From positions 3,720,001 through 3,784,000 of the forward strand of contig NC_018708.1 in the NCBI RefSeq assembly GCF_000302535.1: DNA of 64,000 nucleotides, read 5' to 3'. Below are positions 26,425-36,046 of this stretch, in pieces. A program made the translations under genes and the position numbers. Under the pieces are notes generated by a model. That model was not told where the DNA came from, did not search any database, and worked only from the letters and a program-made list of their open reading frames with translations. The DNA is from Acidovorax sp. KKS102. GTDB taxonomy: Bacteria; Pseudomonadota; Gammaproteobacteria; Burkholderiales; Burkholderiaceae_C. How positions within the stretch are numbered: the first letter of the stretch is position 1; every line of letters starts with the position of its first letter.

Positions 26425-26681
26425 GAGAGCAAGCAAGAAGCGGTGTGATGGGTCGACAGGTCAAACCGAGGTCGGAGCAATCCGATAGGGATAAAGGGCT
26501 TGGAGCTCGACGTGCAGACAGGAGCCTCACCCGCGAATGCCATCAGGGCTAGCAGGACGAACACCCTGCACCAACAGGCCGTATGTAAAACTGCAAACCC
26601 TTCAAACCTTCACGCCGCCGAATCTTGCGCTTCTGTAGACGTCCATATAAGGACCCCTAAGTCGAATACTTAGTTAATAAA
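26425..26681. other. Gene-free spacer between IS21 and pilin operon
   Basis: No coding signature, RNA gene or IS remnant is evident. A short dyad, CTAAGT-CGAAT-ACTTAG, lies near 26660, just after the last pilin gene. It may weakly end that operon, but it lacks a T-tract. Confidence 0.4.
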
Positions 26682-27227
26682 TCAATCAGAGCCAGAACAT
26701 TCATTTTTGTTGATATTGCTCTCACAAAGACGAACGCGCCCCGTCCTTGAAAACACCACGCCTTTTCGGTACTGCCCCGAGGGAATATTTTCAGATGAAA
26801 ATACTACCCTGCCTGCCGCACCACCCAACAAGTAACCAGTAGAACCAAATCCAATGAATGCAAGTGTCCCAGGCATTATTTCATTCATCTCCACACCACC
26901 TGCCTTTGCAGAAATGGTACTAATAAGAGTATCACTTCCAACCGTATAACTCCTATCGCCATCAGCATCAATATAAATTCTCCAACCCTTAGTCCAATCA
27001 CCTGCTGCTATTGGCTGAACGATAGTCGGTTGATTATTGGTTATTGCCGTACTCCGCGCCTGCAAAGCAGACACCATCAAATCACTAGCTACTTCGCTAA
27101 CTTTTCTCTGAGCAACACTTCGTTGAAAATTAGGCGCCGCGAGACTAGCCAGTATGGCAATCATAGCGATGACCACCAACAATTCGATAAGCGTAAATCC
27201 CAAGCCGCCGAGACGCTGCATCTTCAT
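26682..27227 (-). CDS. FimT/GspH-type minor pseudopilin
   Basis: A 181-residue type IV pilin-like protein. The prepilin peptidase site is GLG|FTLIELLVVIAMIAILASLAAPNFQRSV, with the glutamate at position 5 of the mature part and the hydrophobic assembly helix. The C-terminal domain ends RKGVVFSRTGRVRLCE, as in GspH/FimT proteins. Its ATG overlaps the pilE stop (ATGA), so it is the last gene of the pilV-W-X-Y1-E operon. In many bacteria a FimT/FimU gene comes first, so the terminal position is unusual. It likely primes pilus assembly or binds DNA during uptake (FimT role), which is inference. Confidence 0.8.
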   Translation of the reverse strand: MKMQRLGGLGFTLIELLVVIAMIAILASLAAPNFQRSVAQRKVSEVASDLMVSALQARSTAITNNQPTIVQPIAAGDWTKGWRIYIDADGDRSYTVGSDTLISTISAKAGGVEMNEIMPGTLAFIGFGSTGYLLGGAAGRVVFSSENIPSGQYRKGVVFSRTGRVRLCESNINKNECSGSD

Positions 27228-27697
27228 GGCCAGCATTTCTCTGGAACGGTGTCTGACGGTGCTTTCTTTGTATTTCCATCAACCGTGCAACCTTTGTCTC
27301 CATTACTATTAACAGAAAGCATACTTACAGAATCAGATCCACTGCGGGCCGTGGCCTGCAACTCGATGCATTGGTTCAAAGGCAACGCGGTGCCACCACT
27401 GCTACACTGAACAGCTGCAATACTACAAGCACTTTTTTCCAGAGAATCACCAGAAAATGCTTTTGTTTTTGCATTTGTTGCACCAGCAGCGAACGCAGCA
27501 TATTTATTAAACTGACTAAAGTACCGTTCCTGTTGCTGCATCGACTGCATCAATCCACTGCGACACTCCGCCCTTCTCCCCTTCCGAATTTGATCGGTGA
27601 AAGCGGGGTAAGCGACAGCAGCGATTATACCAACAACAGCCACTGTAATCATTAATTCAATTAAAGTAAATCCGCTTACCATTTTTAATCTCAGCAT
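27224..27697 (-). CDS. pilE: Type IV minor pilin PilE
   Basis: A 157-residue pilin of the PilE minor class. A short leader ends in SG|FTLIELMITVAVVGIIAAVAYPAFTDQIRKGRR, then QSMQQQERYFSQFNKYA, the hallmark of minor PilE proteins. Paired cysteines near the end (CTVDG...KCWP) form the D-region loop. The ATG at 27697 begins two bases after the pilY1 stop. With PilV, PilW, PilX and PilY1 it should form the tip complex that starts pilus polymerisation. Confidence 0.85.
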   Translation of the reverse strand: MLRLKMVSGFTLIELMITVAVVGIIAAVAYPAFTDQIRKGRRAECRSGLMQSMQQQERYFSQFNKYAAFAAGATNAKTKAFSGDSLEKSACSIAAVQCSSGGTALPLNQCIELQATARSGSDSVSMLSVNSNGDKGCTVDGNTKKAPSDTVPEKCWP

Positions 27698-27699
27698 AA

Positions 27700-30600
27700 T
27701 CAATCCTTAAAATCACGCACCTCACGCCAACTAACTCGACCAGCTCGAACAGTATCTTGAAGAAGCTGCGATGACTTAACCTTTGCGATATTGTTCACAC
27801 CTGTGAGTTTCGTTGTAGGACTGATAACACGTTCAGCAGACGTGAAATTTCTAGCACCAGATGTATAGCGCGTCGAATAGTTACCTCCATCAAGCTCTAC
27901 ATCAAGATATATTGGGATACCGAGCATGCCACCACCGGTACCTAAATCTACGGGTATAGCAGGAATCCCTGTTATAGGATTTAACGTATAGCTACGACCA
28001 TCCCCATCTCCAGAGCAATCCCCGGTCGGAATTGCTGAATTGAGTGTGATAGTTGAAAAGCCCTGTGCACCCTCCACCGCTATCCGCTCGCGGGTAGCAG
28101 GCAGATCAAAATACCAGCCTCTTTTTTGTCCTGTTTTTCGACCAAGTGTGTAGGCGGAGGTTGGCGGCGTAATTGCCACCGTTGAGGATCCTTCGGACAC
28201 ACCGTTGGCGGCCAGCGCAAGACGCGTCAGTCCAAAGTCGCCACTTGCCGCTCCACTGTCATCCCAAATCCCATAGATAGATTGAACTCCAGTAGAGTTG
28301 ACGTCATTTTTCTCCATGAACTTGCCCGTCCCGAACACCACCATATTAGCCCCTTGACCAGTATTTGCAATCAACGGCGGGGTCGTGATTGGCTGACGAG
28401 TGCCTGAAGGAGCTGTGGCCGTGAACATCGGCGTAGTACCACCCCTCAAAATCTTGCCGTCATTTATATTTTGAGTGCTCAGCCCCTCGCTGAGATCAAG
28501 CTTCCACACTTGCCCCTGCAAATCCCCAGCATACAAGGCCTTCACTTCTCCTTGGTTTCCAAGCAAAACGCCAGGATTGGCTAAACCATTTGCCGTCGTC
28601 GTATTATTGGCTGGCACAGTAATTTTGAAGTAGTTGCTTCCTTCTGCCCAAGCGACACCCGCAGCCTTGTCAAGACTCAAAAAGAAAATAGCCTGTGAGC
28701 CATCGCTTTGATAGCGTCCCAATCCATCATTTACATAATTGTTGTATCCACTGCTCACAGCGATAAACCACTTGTAGATAGGGGAGCCTCCAGAGGTCGA
28801 GGCAGGGATTTTGATCATCACCAACTGAGGTTGAGTCAGCACATTACCCATAGCGGGGTCGTCTTGGTCAGTGAATTCAAAGAGTACCTTACTCTGATCC
28901 GTTGAGCCATCTTCAAAGTGGTCTGGGTCAGTTACGTCTAAGGCAAAAACTCCCTGTGCTCCACCACCCATACCACTTGCCAGAATCGTGCGCCATTTCG
29001 TGCCAATTTTGGCCTCGCCCACGCTTGGCACACCATCTACGAAAGGTGTGTGTTGATAACTGGGATTAGTCAACTGGTTGAGCGTTTTGGCCACTGCCAA
29101 CGGCACATATGCAAACAGCTCTTTACCGTCGCTGGCCCGCAGTGCGTGCAACATGCCGTCGTTGGCACCGACATAAACCACTGCGGTTCGGGAGGCGGCC
29201 GATTGCACAAAGGCCGGATAGTCGCCGTCTCCTTTGATGTTTTGGTCAGCCTCCTTCTTGAATACTGGTCCAGAGTTGATGACGTCACCCATCACACTTG
29301 CACGGCGTCTGAACGAATTGGTTGTCGCGTTCTCTTGAAAACGAGCGCCACGCAAATAATCAATTCGTTGGCTCCCCATATTATCAACGCTATTATCTAC
29401 CGGATTTTTATTCAGTGCGTTGCGCATTACAGTATCGAACTGGTTCAGATTGGCAGCAGTGAATGCAATGCCCGGACTCGCAGTTGTTTCTCGCCTATAA
29501 GTGAAAATCCTTCGTTCGGCAGGCTTGAGATAAGGGTCCGTTGAAGTATCTGCTGAGTTAAGAATAGAGCCGGCCGTCAAAATCTGTCCCGCGTCCCATA
29601 GAACAGTGGATAGCGATTCAACGGCATTAGTAGTGGTATTCAGTCTAAGTCCCGACTTCACGACGGTGCCAGACCAATCACCAGAACTAAAACTGGGTGA
29701 ATAAAAGTCCCCGTTGGGCGAACGAGCTGTAAAACGCTGAGAACTGACAGCGGAAGCAGAGATCGTCCCACTTTGCGAACTGACAGCGCCAAAAAATTTT
29801 CGAATACCTGCAATCATGCGCTGCGCTTGACTGGCGAGCACATAGCCGTCAGGAATCGTCGCTGCTGTGGGGTCCTCCCACTCCTTGTTGCTCACTGCAC
29901 CACCCGAGGTCTTGAACGGATTGCCATCTTCATTGGCGTCGTTGAACCAGCCGTATTTCCCTGCAAGGAAGAAAGAGCTGTTGCGTGGTTTGATACCACG
30001 AGTGTTGGCATCGATAGAGCCATTGCCTCCCTCATCGACGTCGATAGTAAACGTCTTTACCCGAATATCTTTCATGCTCTGGGCTGTGCCATCGACGGTT
30101 TTCGTATCTAGGCGGATGGACTGCGTGTTGGCCCAGTAAGCTGCACCAGCCCAATAATATGCACTAGATGATGAACCTGTGGCTTTCGTGTCCAGCGACG
30201 TGTTACCCGCCACCACATTAGGATTGCCTAGCGTATTTTGTGCCCTGCCCAAAGCATCCGTGTAACTTACGCTCGTCCCGGTTTCAAACCCAGTCAGCAA
30301 CTTGGCCCAATCTACGGCATTGAATGTTTGAGAAGACGATCCCCCAGGAATAGGTTCAGCAGCCCTCGCAGGGTCGGTCGTGGTCTCATTCACCCCCGCG
30401 GGGGATTTATGCCCGGGGAGTTGTTTGTCGTAGTGAGTATTAACATCGCCAATGGTTAGAATGAAATTACGCCGCTGGCAAGCATTTTGAACAGGATCAG
30501 TCCATGACGTATAAATTGGAAAATTGTCATAACCTGCGGCGGACACGCTGCTCACTGAAGTGCTGGTTGGCTGAAGCCCCTGAAAATAACGCAGTGCTTC

Positions 30601-32448
30601 ATAGTAAAGTTCACCCACCGGATCATTACTTTTGTATTTGCCAGTCTGCCCGAACTTGTTCAGGTAATTAGCGACTCCACTGATACCGTACGTAGCGTCA
30701 TTGAGCGGATTAGTGATGAAAACTCCGGTATTTGCATCCCACTCGGCCTGCGCATTTGACTGGACAACACCACTGGTGTCACGGTATTTGTTACCAAGAA
30801 ATTTCATGGGCGCGCGCAGCACACCGCCGTAGCGGCCATTGCCATCTTCCATGACGTATCCAAAGGCTGACACGCGAACGCCTTCGGCTTTGCGCTGAAG
30901 TTCCCCCACAGGCTTGTAGTTGCCAGAATCCGCCGTGTCGTCCGGGTAGCGCTTGCATAGCTTCACGCCATCCGAATCTTGGCGAGTCGTGGCCTCAGTA
31001 TTGTCACAGACTTGCACATTGGCCTTCATCCTTACTTGCTTAGTGCCGTAGACCCGGTAAATTGTGTAAAGACTCATCTGGTACCAAGTGGGAATCTCTT
31101 GGTAGTAGTTGTAAATCGGGGTGGTCGTGTATTCTTTATAGAGGGTCTTTTTGGTGTACATCACGTATGTAGTGACATTGCGATTGTTCGCAGAAGCGCC
31201 ACTAATACCACTACAGTCATTGCCGGCACTATTGCGGCGCAAGCGGACGTATGTGCTCCCCACCTGGCACACCGAGTGATTTAAAGTATGCACAACAGTC
31301 TGAGGAGATCCCGTCGCCAACTCAGAAAGCAGGCCCTCACCATTTTGAACGTTATGCGCTAAGGTGGGATTGGTATCCGCTCCCGCTACATTCGGATCCC
31401 ACCTTGTGCCTTGGGCTGACGTATCGGGAGCCCCAGTCGGCGGCACCACAGTCGTTAAGTTGCCTGTTGGCGTATAAGTAGTACCAACTTGGGGATCTCC
31501 AGCCCGTTGAGGGGTTGATCCTGTCGAGACGACCGTACTGTTGCGCGGAGTAGGAGTCACTGCCTCTGGCACCAAAGTCCCTGCATTGGGATCAGATCCG
31601 CTAGGCATTACCGTAGTAGTGGCCTCAGGCTGGGAGCGTCGCCATTCCTTTCTGCCTGCGGGGTCCAATACATACGCCGTGGTTGAAGTATTAGTGGGGG
31701 GAGACACAAAACCCTGTTCTGTGTATGCGCCACTAGTATCGGCAATTACAGGTCCAAAAGCATTGGTACTTCCGGGTGAAGCGCAAGTGCCCCCAGTAGA
31801 AGCATTGCCAACCAATAGCAGATCGTCACAAGAATTGAAATAGACTGTCCCGGCATAGTTAGTCGTTGCGCCAGGTGTCAAAAACTGAGGCGTGACCAAA
31901 CCCACCAAGTTAGCCGGAACTTCCTTTTGGGGAAAATAGGAGGCATTTCGTATACCATTAAAATTTGACGGTAAAAATGCACGCCCCAAGACGGTCTTAC
32001 TGGCTGTATCAAGAACTCGATTTCCACCTGTCAGCGCATAGCGTAACAAGTCGATGGAGGAAGTGGCAGCATAATTAAGAACGTTGCCGCTGTAACTCGT
32101 ACCACCAGAACAGTACTTGTTACTATCCACCGAACCAGTCCGACGAAAATAATTGCCTTCCAAAGCGCTGGCGTCGCCCACATCACCATACTGATAGCAC
32201 CCCTTGGGGTCCCAGTAACCAAGGTACTCCTGGTTGTGGTTGTATGATCCTGTACGATAGGCCGCACCAGCGGTGGGAAATTCAACCGACAAAGCCAGGG
32301 CCACATTCACAGCTTGGGTTGTTACGGCCAACGGTCCTAAGCTGAGGTCAACAGAAGGCATGGCAGTGGTCTGTGCACCGCTTCCCGCAACAAAGATGGT
32401 GACAGCGACCGTACCAACCATCAATGCGAATTTTTTCTTGTTACTCAT
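27700..32448 (-). CDS. pilY1: Type IV pilus tip adhesin PilY1
   Basis: A 1582-residue secreted or outer-surface protein. After a signal peptide (SNKKKFALMVGTVAVTIFVAGSGA) the N-terminal half carries YRTGSYNHNQEYLGYWDP-type repeats. A Thr/Pro-rich linker at about 280-370 has repeated TTVVPPTG/STVVSTGS-like units. The C-terminal half is the PilC/PilY beta-propeller (VVYVGANDGMLHALRASDGKELFAYVP, ASGMGGGAQGVFALDVTDPDHFEDG). An Asp-rich loop, IDVDEGGNGSIDANT, fits a calcium-binding turn. PilY1 sits on the minor-pilin tip, controls retraction and binds surfaces. Base composition is visibly more AT-rich than the flanking chromosome. The start at 32448 is just after the pilX stop. Confidence 0.9.
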   Translation of the reverse strand: MSNKKKFALMVGTVAVTIFVAGSGAQTTAMPSVDLSLGPLAVTTQAVNVALALSVEFPTAGAAYRTGSYNHNQEYLGYWDPKGCYQYGDVGDASALEGNYFRRTGSVDSNKYCSGGTSYSGNVLNYAATSSIDLLRYALTGGNRVLDTASKTVLGRAFLPSNFNGIRNASYFPQKEVPANLVGLVTPQFLTPGATTNYAGTVYFNSCDDLLLVGNASTGGTCASPGSTNAFGPVIADTSGAYTEQGFVSPPTNTSTTAYVLDPAGRKEWRRSQPEATTTVMPSGSDPNAGTLVPEAVTPTPRNSTVVSTGSTPQRAGDPQVGTTYTPTGNLTTVVPPTGAPDTSAQGTRWDPNVAGADTNPTLAHNVQNGEGLLSELATGSPQTVVHTLNHSVCQVGSTYVRLRRNSAGNDCSGISGASANNRNVTTYVMYTKKTLYKEYTTTPIYNYYQEIPTWYQMSLYTIYRVYGTKQVRMKANVQVCDNTEATTRQDSDGVKLCKRYPDDTADSGNYKPVGELQRKAEGVRVSAFGYVMEDGNGRYGGVLRAPMKFLGNKYRDTSGVVQSNAQAEWDANTGVFITNPLNDATYGISGVANYLNKFGQTGKYKSNDPVGELYYEALRYFQGLQPTSTSVSSVSAAGYDNFPIYTSWTDPVQNACQRRNFILTIGDVNTHYDKQLPGHKSPAGVNETTTDPARAAEPIPGGSSSQTFNAVDWAKLLTGFETGTSVSYTDALGRAQNTLGNPNVVAGNTSLDTKATGSSSSAYYWAGAAYWANTQSIRLDTKTVDGTAQSMKDIRVKTFTIDVDEGGNGSIDANTRGIKPRNSSFFLAGKYGWFNDANEDGNPFKTSGGAVSNKEWEDPTAATIPDGYVLASQAQRMIAGIRKFFGAVSSQSGTISASAVSSQRFTARSPNGDFYSPSFSSGDWSGTVVKSGLRLNTTTNAVESLSTVLWDAGQILTAGSILNSADTSTDPYLKPAERRIFTYRRETTASPGIAFTAANLNQFDTVMRNALNKNPVDNSVDNMGSQRIDYLRGARFQENATTNSFRRRASVMGDVINSGPVFKKEADQNIKGDGDYPAFVQSAASRTAVVYVGANDGMLHALRASDGKELFAYVPLAVAKTLNQLTNPSYQHTPFVDGVPSVGEAKIGTKWRTILASGMGGGAQGVFALDVTDPDHFEDGSTDQSKVLFEFTDQDDPAMGNVLTQPQLVMIKIPASTSGGSPIYKWFIAVSSGYNNYVNDGLGRYQSDGSQAIFFLSLDKAAGVAWAEGSNYFKITVPANNTTTANGLANPGVLLGNQGEVKALYAGDLQGQVWKLDLSEGLSTQNINDGKILRGGTTPMFTATAPSGTRQPITTPPLIANTGQGANMVVFGTGKFMEKNDVNSTGVQSIYGIWDDSGAASGDFGLTRLALAANGVSEGSSTVAITPPTSAYTLGRKTGQKRGWYFDLPATRERIAVEGAQGFSTITLNSAIPTGDCSGDGDGRSYTLNPITGIPAIPVDLGTGGGMLGIPIYLDVELDGGNYSTRYTSGARNFTSAERVISPTTKLTGVNNIAKVKSSQLLQDTVRAGRVSWREVRDFKD

Positions 32449-32452
32449 GGTT

Positions 32453-33064
32453 TCAGCATCCTGGTACGTCGGGTTTATAAACAACAGCTTGCAACATGAC
32501 TTGAGTTTTTTTATTCAAACCATAGCCCAAGCTGGTAATCAAAAAAGCTGTTTCATTCGTACTTCTGGGGCGAGGATAAGCAATAACCTCGATGATATAT
32601 TTCGGTTTTTGTGCGGGCAGTGCGCTGTTATCCGTCGCAAAACCAGTTTCACGTCCACCCGTGTATTCACCCAACGTGACATAGCGGCGCGAACTACCGG
32701 TTTCTTCGAAATCAATCGCCTTGTACAGGGGTTGGCTGGTAGAGTTGGTACAGAATCCGCGATTTGCATCCGTATTTCCACAGCCTTCCGTAAAAAGTGA
32801 AACCTTTTTGCTGGCTGTAGAGCAAACCCGACTGTTAGTCGCCGCATTTGGTCCCATCAGATCAATTTCCGCATCGCCGAGGGCAGCTTCAGCCGCCTGG
32901 AATGCAATCTGTCTATCACGGTCATTGCGAGACGATTTTTCACCTAACAATGTCAGACGTGCGCCAAACGCTGCCATCAAGAAAATGGCACTCATCAAAA
33001 TGAGCACTACCACTAGAGATACGCCCTTCTGGAAGTGACGATGCCCCATAGGATTGGATTTCAT
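32453..33064 (-). CDS. pilX: Type IV minor pilin PilX
   Basis: A 203-residue PilX. The leader MKSNPMGHRHFQKG precedes VSLVVVLILMSAIFLMAAFGARL. There is no glutamate at position 5, as is usual for PilX/GspK-like minor pilins that cap the tip. The helix continues as RDRQIAFQAAEAALGDAE, the PilX signature. The start was set at 33064, 13 bases after the pilW stop; the frame is open further upstream but that part overlaps pilW. It links PilY1 to the pilin tip complex. Confidence 0.85.
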   Translation of the reverse strand: MKSNPMGHRHFQKGVSLVVVLILMSAIFLMAAFGARLTLLGEKSSRNDRDRQIAFQAAEAALGDAEIDLMGPNAATNSRVCSTASKKVSLFTEGCGNTDANRGFCTNSTSQPLYKAIDFEETGSSRRYVTLGEYTGGRETGFATDNSALPAQKPKYIIEVIAYPRPRSTNETAFLITSLGYGLNKKTQVMLQAVVYKPDVPGC

Positions 33065-33077
33065 TGGGATCACATAT

Positions 33078-34010
33078 TTAGTTTTGGGGATTACGTAACG
33101 TAAATGTCGCATTGAAAGTGCGCCGCAAGCGCCCATCCGCTGGCGGCGTGAAAACCAGCGCCGCCTCAGTACTGCTTCCGGTGAAGGTTGCTCCGAGGGG
33201 GTAGAGCTTGTTTTCACTGGCGGTAGCGGATGCGCCTTGATATCCTTGACTGCTACCAGGAGCACCTCGGAGAACGAAGCCCACACGAACAGCAGAGACC
33301 TGAGTCCAGTCGGTAACTTCGTTTGCGCTAACCCATTTTTCCGGTACGGAGTTGGCATTGACGTCGATACCGTACATAACTTGGAAGGACTCAACGCCCT
33401 TGATAATAGGCTGGGTATTACGACTGGGTGAAGCAGGGTCCCCGCGTGAGATGCACTGCAGTGATGGCTCCCCCGTGCTGTCGACCTTCACCCAGAAAAG
33501 ACTTAAAGCCACGTCACTGAGATCGTTGGACAGTAGTGGCGCAGTCTGAGCAACTCCCTGGCAATCGATCATCGAGCCATCAGCCTTCGTGCGATCACTT
33601 TGAAGACTCGCCCCGTGGAATCTGAAAGCAAGCGTGTCACTGCTGTTGTAGCCGCCATTGTCATTGGTGCCATCATCGCTAACGCTTGTAACGCTAGCCA
33701 CCTTGGCATTATTGGCACCCCGAACCGAGGGAAACAAGCTGGTATTGGTGGCGTACGTATCTGTCCAGCGCAAACCATATCCTTCAGGATAATTTTCGTA
33801 TCCTGCCTGTCGCGCGGCCTGACCGATGATTTCAAGAGCAAAACGCCCATTATCTTGAAGCTCTTGTCCCGCATCAACCGTGCGATAACTGGAGATACCA
33901 ACAGTATAGAGTCCGACTGCAGCTAAAGTAATCAAACTAGCCAGCACCAGCGAAACCATCAACTCCACCAAGGTCAAACCTTGCTGTGTGATACGAGCAG
34001 AATGTTTCAT
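33078..34010 (-). CDS. pilW: Type IV minor pilin PilW
   Basis: A 310-residue minor pilin. The cleavage site is QQG|LTLVELMVSLVLASLITLAAVGLY, with Glu5. The PilW block FALEIIGQAARQAGYENYPEG is followed by a long beta-rich C-terminal part. The start at 34010 lies 4 bases after the pilV stop, so translation is coupled. It belongs to the tip-priming complex. Confidence 0.85.
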   Translation of the reverse strand: MKHSARITQQGLTLVELMVSLVLASLITLAAVGLYTVGISSYRTVDAGQELQDNGRFALEIIGQAARQAGYENYPEGYGLRWTDTYATNTSLFPSVRGANNAKVASVTSVSDDGTNDNGGYNSSDTLAFRFHGASLQSDRTKADGSMIDCQGVAQTAPLLSNDLSDVALSLFWVKVDSTGEPSLQCISRGDPASPSRNTQPIIKGVESFQVMYGIDVNANSVPEKWVSANEVTDWTQVSAVRVGFVLRGAPGSSQGYQGASATASENKLYPLGATFTGSSTEAALVFTPPADGRLRRTFNATFTLRNPQN

Positions 34011-34014
34011 CGCA

Positions 34015-34626
34015 TCAATCCGTGAAGTCTTTTTGGTTGCCAAAAACGGTCATTACAATTCTTGGCCGGTTCTCTGTCCCAATGGTTTGCTGTGTCTGGT
34101 CGGCCTTATCCGCTTTGGCAGTCCACCCAATTTTGACCATCAGCATGTCACCCTGGTTGTCGCAAGTCCAGTGGTACAAGCCTGAACTGGTGCCAGAGGT
34201 ATCTTTGGGCGCGCTATCGCGACAGATCACGGCTCGCCCCCCTGGGAGCTCTGTGGTAACGCGAGTTTTCCATTCCTTAAGCATGAATGCCGCCAACTCG
34301 CTTGATGTGCATGCAGCGCCAGAGCTCTGGCAATTGACAGTTGTCGTGTCGGCAGTATTGGTATCCAAACTGCTTAGCACATTGCTGCCCTCGGAGGTCG
34401 ATAGATCGGCCGAGCGCAGCATCTGGGTAATCTCTTCGTAGTCTCGGACTAGCTGGGTAGCGACACTAGCCTGAGCAGTGAATTGGTTGCTGCGCATTGT
34501 GGCCAACTGAAGACCAGCCGCCCCCAACAATCCGATACCAAAAATTACTATTGATACCAGCACTTCGATCAAAGAAAATCCTTTTTCTTTTTTGACCGAA
34601 CTACTCAATGTTGAGGGAACTTTCAT
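34015..34626 (-). CDS. pilV: Type IV minor pilin PilV
   Basis: A 203-residue minor pilin and first gene of the operon. The cleavage site is KKEKG|FSLIEVLVSIVIFGIGLLGAAGLQLATMRSN, matching the PilV family (GLLGxAGLQ). An ATG five codons upstream (34641) is also possible. The 0.9 kb upstream carries no gene; no clear sigma-54 or other promoter motif directed toward pilV was recognised. Confidence 0.85.
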   Translation of the reverse strand: MKVPSTLSSSVKKEKGFSLIEVLVSIVIFGIGLLGAAGLQLATMRSNQFTAQASVATQLVRDYEEITQMLRSADLSTSEGSNVLSSLDTNTADTTTVNCQSSGAACTSSELAAFMLKEWKTRVTTELPGGRAVICRDSAPKDTSGTSSGLYHWTCDNQGDMLMVKIGWTAKADKADQTQQTIGTENRPRIVMTVFGNQKDFTD

Positions 34627-34641
34627 GTGTGTGTGCCGCAT

Positions 34642-35586
34642 TCGCCGTAGTCTACGGACACCTCACTGAAGAATCGATGGACATTCGACGAACGGCCGCC
34701 AAGAGGTAGTGGGCGGCGGAGACAAAGGTCAACGCTTTGACTCCTAGTCACACAAGCACTGGGCCTTGGCAACTTGCATGCATCCGAACTTGGATCACTA
34801 CTGGTAAGAGGTGGCGCAGGAGATGCCTCCGTCGCGACAGATTTTTTTGATAGGTATGCCTGTCTCTTCCTACCGCAGCGCCTCATTGATCCGCACCTCA
34901 ATGCATCTACTACTCTTCTTCCCGTCCATCATTGTCCAAAGTGTTAGCTGGATCTAGTCAAGTCTTATAAGGACGACCAATAAGTACTGATCAGCAGGTG
35001 GAATCATGCTCTTCACAGCTGCCGCTTCCGGAGCTGCGAAAACCCAGATCTCCACTTGCGTAGCCAGTTGCCGAATCGAGACCCAACTCATGCTCACGAC
35101 ACCAGCCTCTCAGGGAATTCTTAGTGAGTTAACCCGATGATCTAGTTGTGAATGTGATTACCACGCGTGACTACGAGCTCAAAGGTTCGACGCTAGGCTC
35201 ATGGGAATACATCACCTATCTACTGTCAGATACTGGTTTCGTCTGCGCTTCATACCCTCGAAAGTCCGGGCCCCGCACAGTTCCTCGCTTGTCAGAGACC
35301 GCCAGGAAGCTCCGCCTGCAGCTCGTTTATCCGTGCGGAGATGAAATTAGCCCAGATCGTCTATCGATATCGGGTAGCGCTTTGTTTAGTTAGTTTTTCA
35401 GGCAGGAGGTAGCGTGGAAGCACCCCCACTAGTGAGGCGATTGCCGCGCGCATTAAAGACATCTCTGATCAGCCGGTAAGCGAGGTCGGGCACCCCCCTT
35501 TTGGGACCATTCCCAGTGCACTGCCGAAGCGAGGCCTAAAAGCATGTTTGGCATTGTTCTTCCATGCAGACACAATAACACCCTCC
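34642..35586. other. 0.9 kb without a supported gene
   Basis: This AT-richer stretch upstream of the pilin operon has no frame I can support. The longest, 35148-35393 (+, 81 codons, beginning NVITTRDYELKGS), lacks a ribosome binding site and any family resemblance. No tRNA, IS end or long repeat was recognised. It may hold the pilin promoter and leader, or be leftover foreign DNA. Confidence 0.45.
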
Positions 35587-35967
35587 ATGACCATCCTACG
35601 ACCCGACGAAACCCAGTCTCCTGCCGACGCATTTGACCCGGATTCAACCTTGGCATTTCAGCGACGCATGGAGCGAGCTCCGGAATGGTTCTGCTCCTTT
35701 TTGGCCGGCAACAGCCGGGAAAAGAGCCGTTTACGCAGAGAGATAGCCACGATGAAAGGCTCGGTGGTCTGGCTGGTGCAGCAGCGCAGACAGGACACTT
35801 GGAGTGCAGAGGAACGGGCCCACCTGCGGGATGTCATGCGCTCCGCCTCTTCGGTCAGTCCTTATCTTTTCATCTGGGTGATCCCGGGCTCGATGCTGCT
35901 GCTGCCCTTCATGGCATGGTTTCTGGACAGGCAACGCAAGCGTCGGGAGCGCAAGCTGTTGCGGTAG
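35587..35967 (+). CDS. LETM1-like small membrane protein
   Basis: A 126-residue protein. The N-terminal half is charged (FQRRMERAPEWFCSFLAGNSREKSRLRREI). The C-terminal half has one membrane segment in SVSPYLFIWVIPGSMLLLPFMAWFLDRQRKRR, very like the SPYLxIWxxPGSxLLLP motif of short bacterial LETM1-related proteins. Mitochondrial LETM1 is a cation/proton exchanger component; the role of the short bacterial forms is unknown. The start at 35587 was chosen over a TTG at 35548. Base composition returns to the chromosomal high-GC type here. Confidence 0.65.
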   Translation: MTILRPDETQSPADAFDPDSTLAFQRRMERAPEWFCSFLAGNSREKSRLRREIATMKGSVVWLVQQRRQDTWSAEERAHLRDVMRSASSVSPYLFIWVIPGSMLLLPFMAWFLDRQRKRRERKLLR

Positions 35968-35997
35968 CACGGCACTCAGCGAAAGGGCGGGCCATGC

Positions 35998-36035
35998 TCA
36001 AAAAAAAACGCCCCCCCAGCTCGCCCAGGCGGTTT
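35998..36035 (-). terminator. Possible terminator of acyltransferase gene
   Basis: On the minus strand a GC-rich stretch (CGCC...GGGCG pairing possible) is followed directly by nine T. It lies just past the acyltransferase stop. The stem is short, so support is moderate. Confidence 0.4.
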
Positions 36036-36046
36036 CAACTCAAAGG

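Noticed and set aside
34755-34775. Sigma-54-like TGGCA-N8-GC match upstream of pilV
   Set aside because: It points away from the pilin operon and its -12 element is weak.
35148-35393. An 81-codon frame in the gap before the LETM1-like gene
   Set aside because: No ribosome binding site, no family resemblance, AT-rich gap with many short frames.
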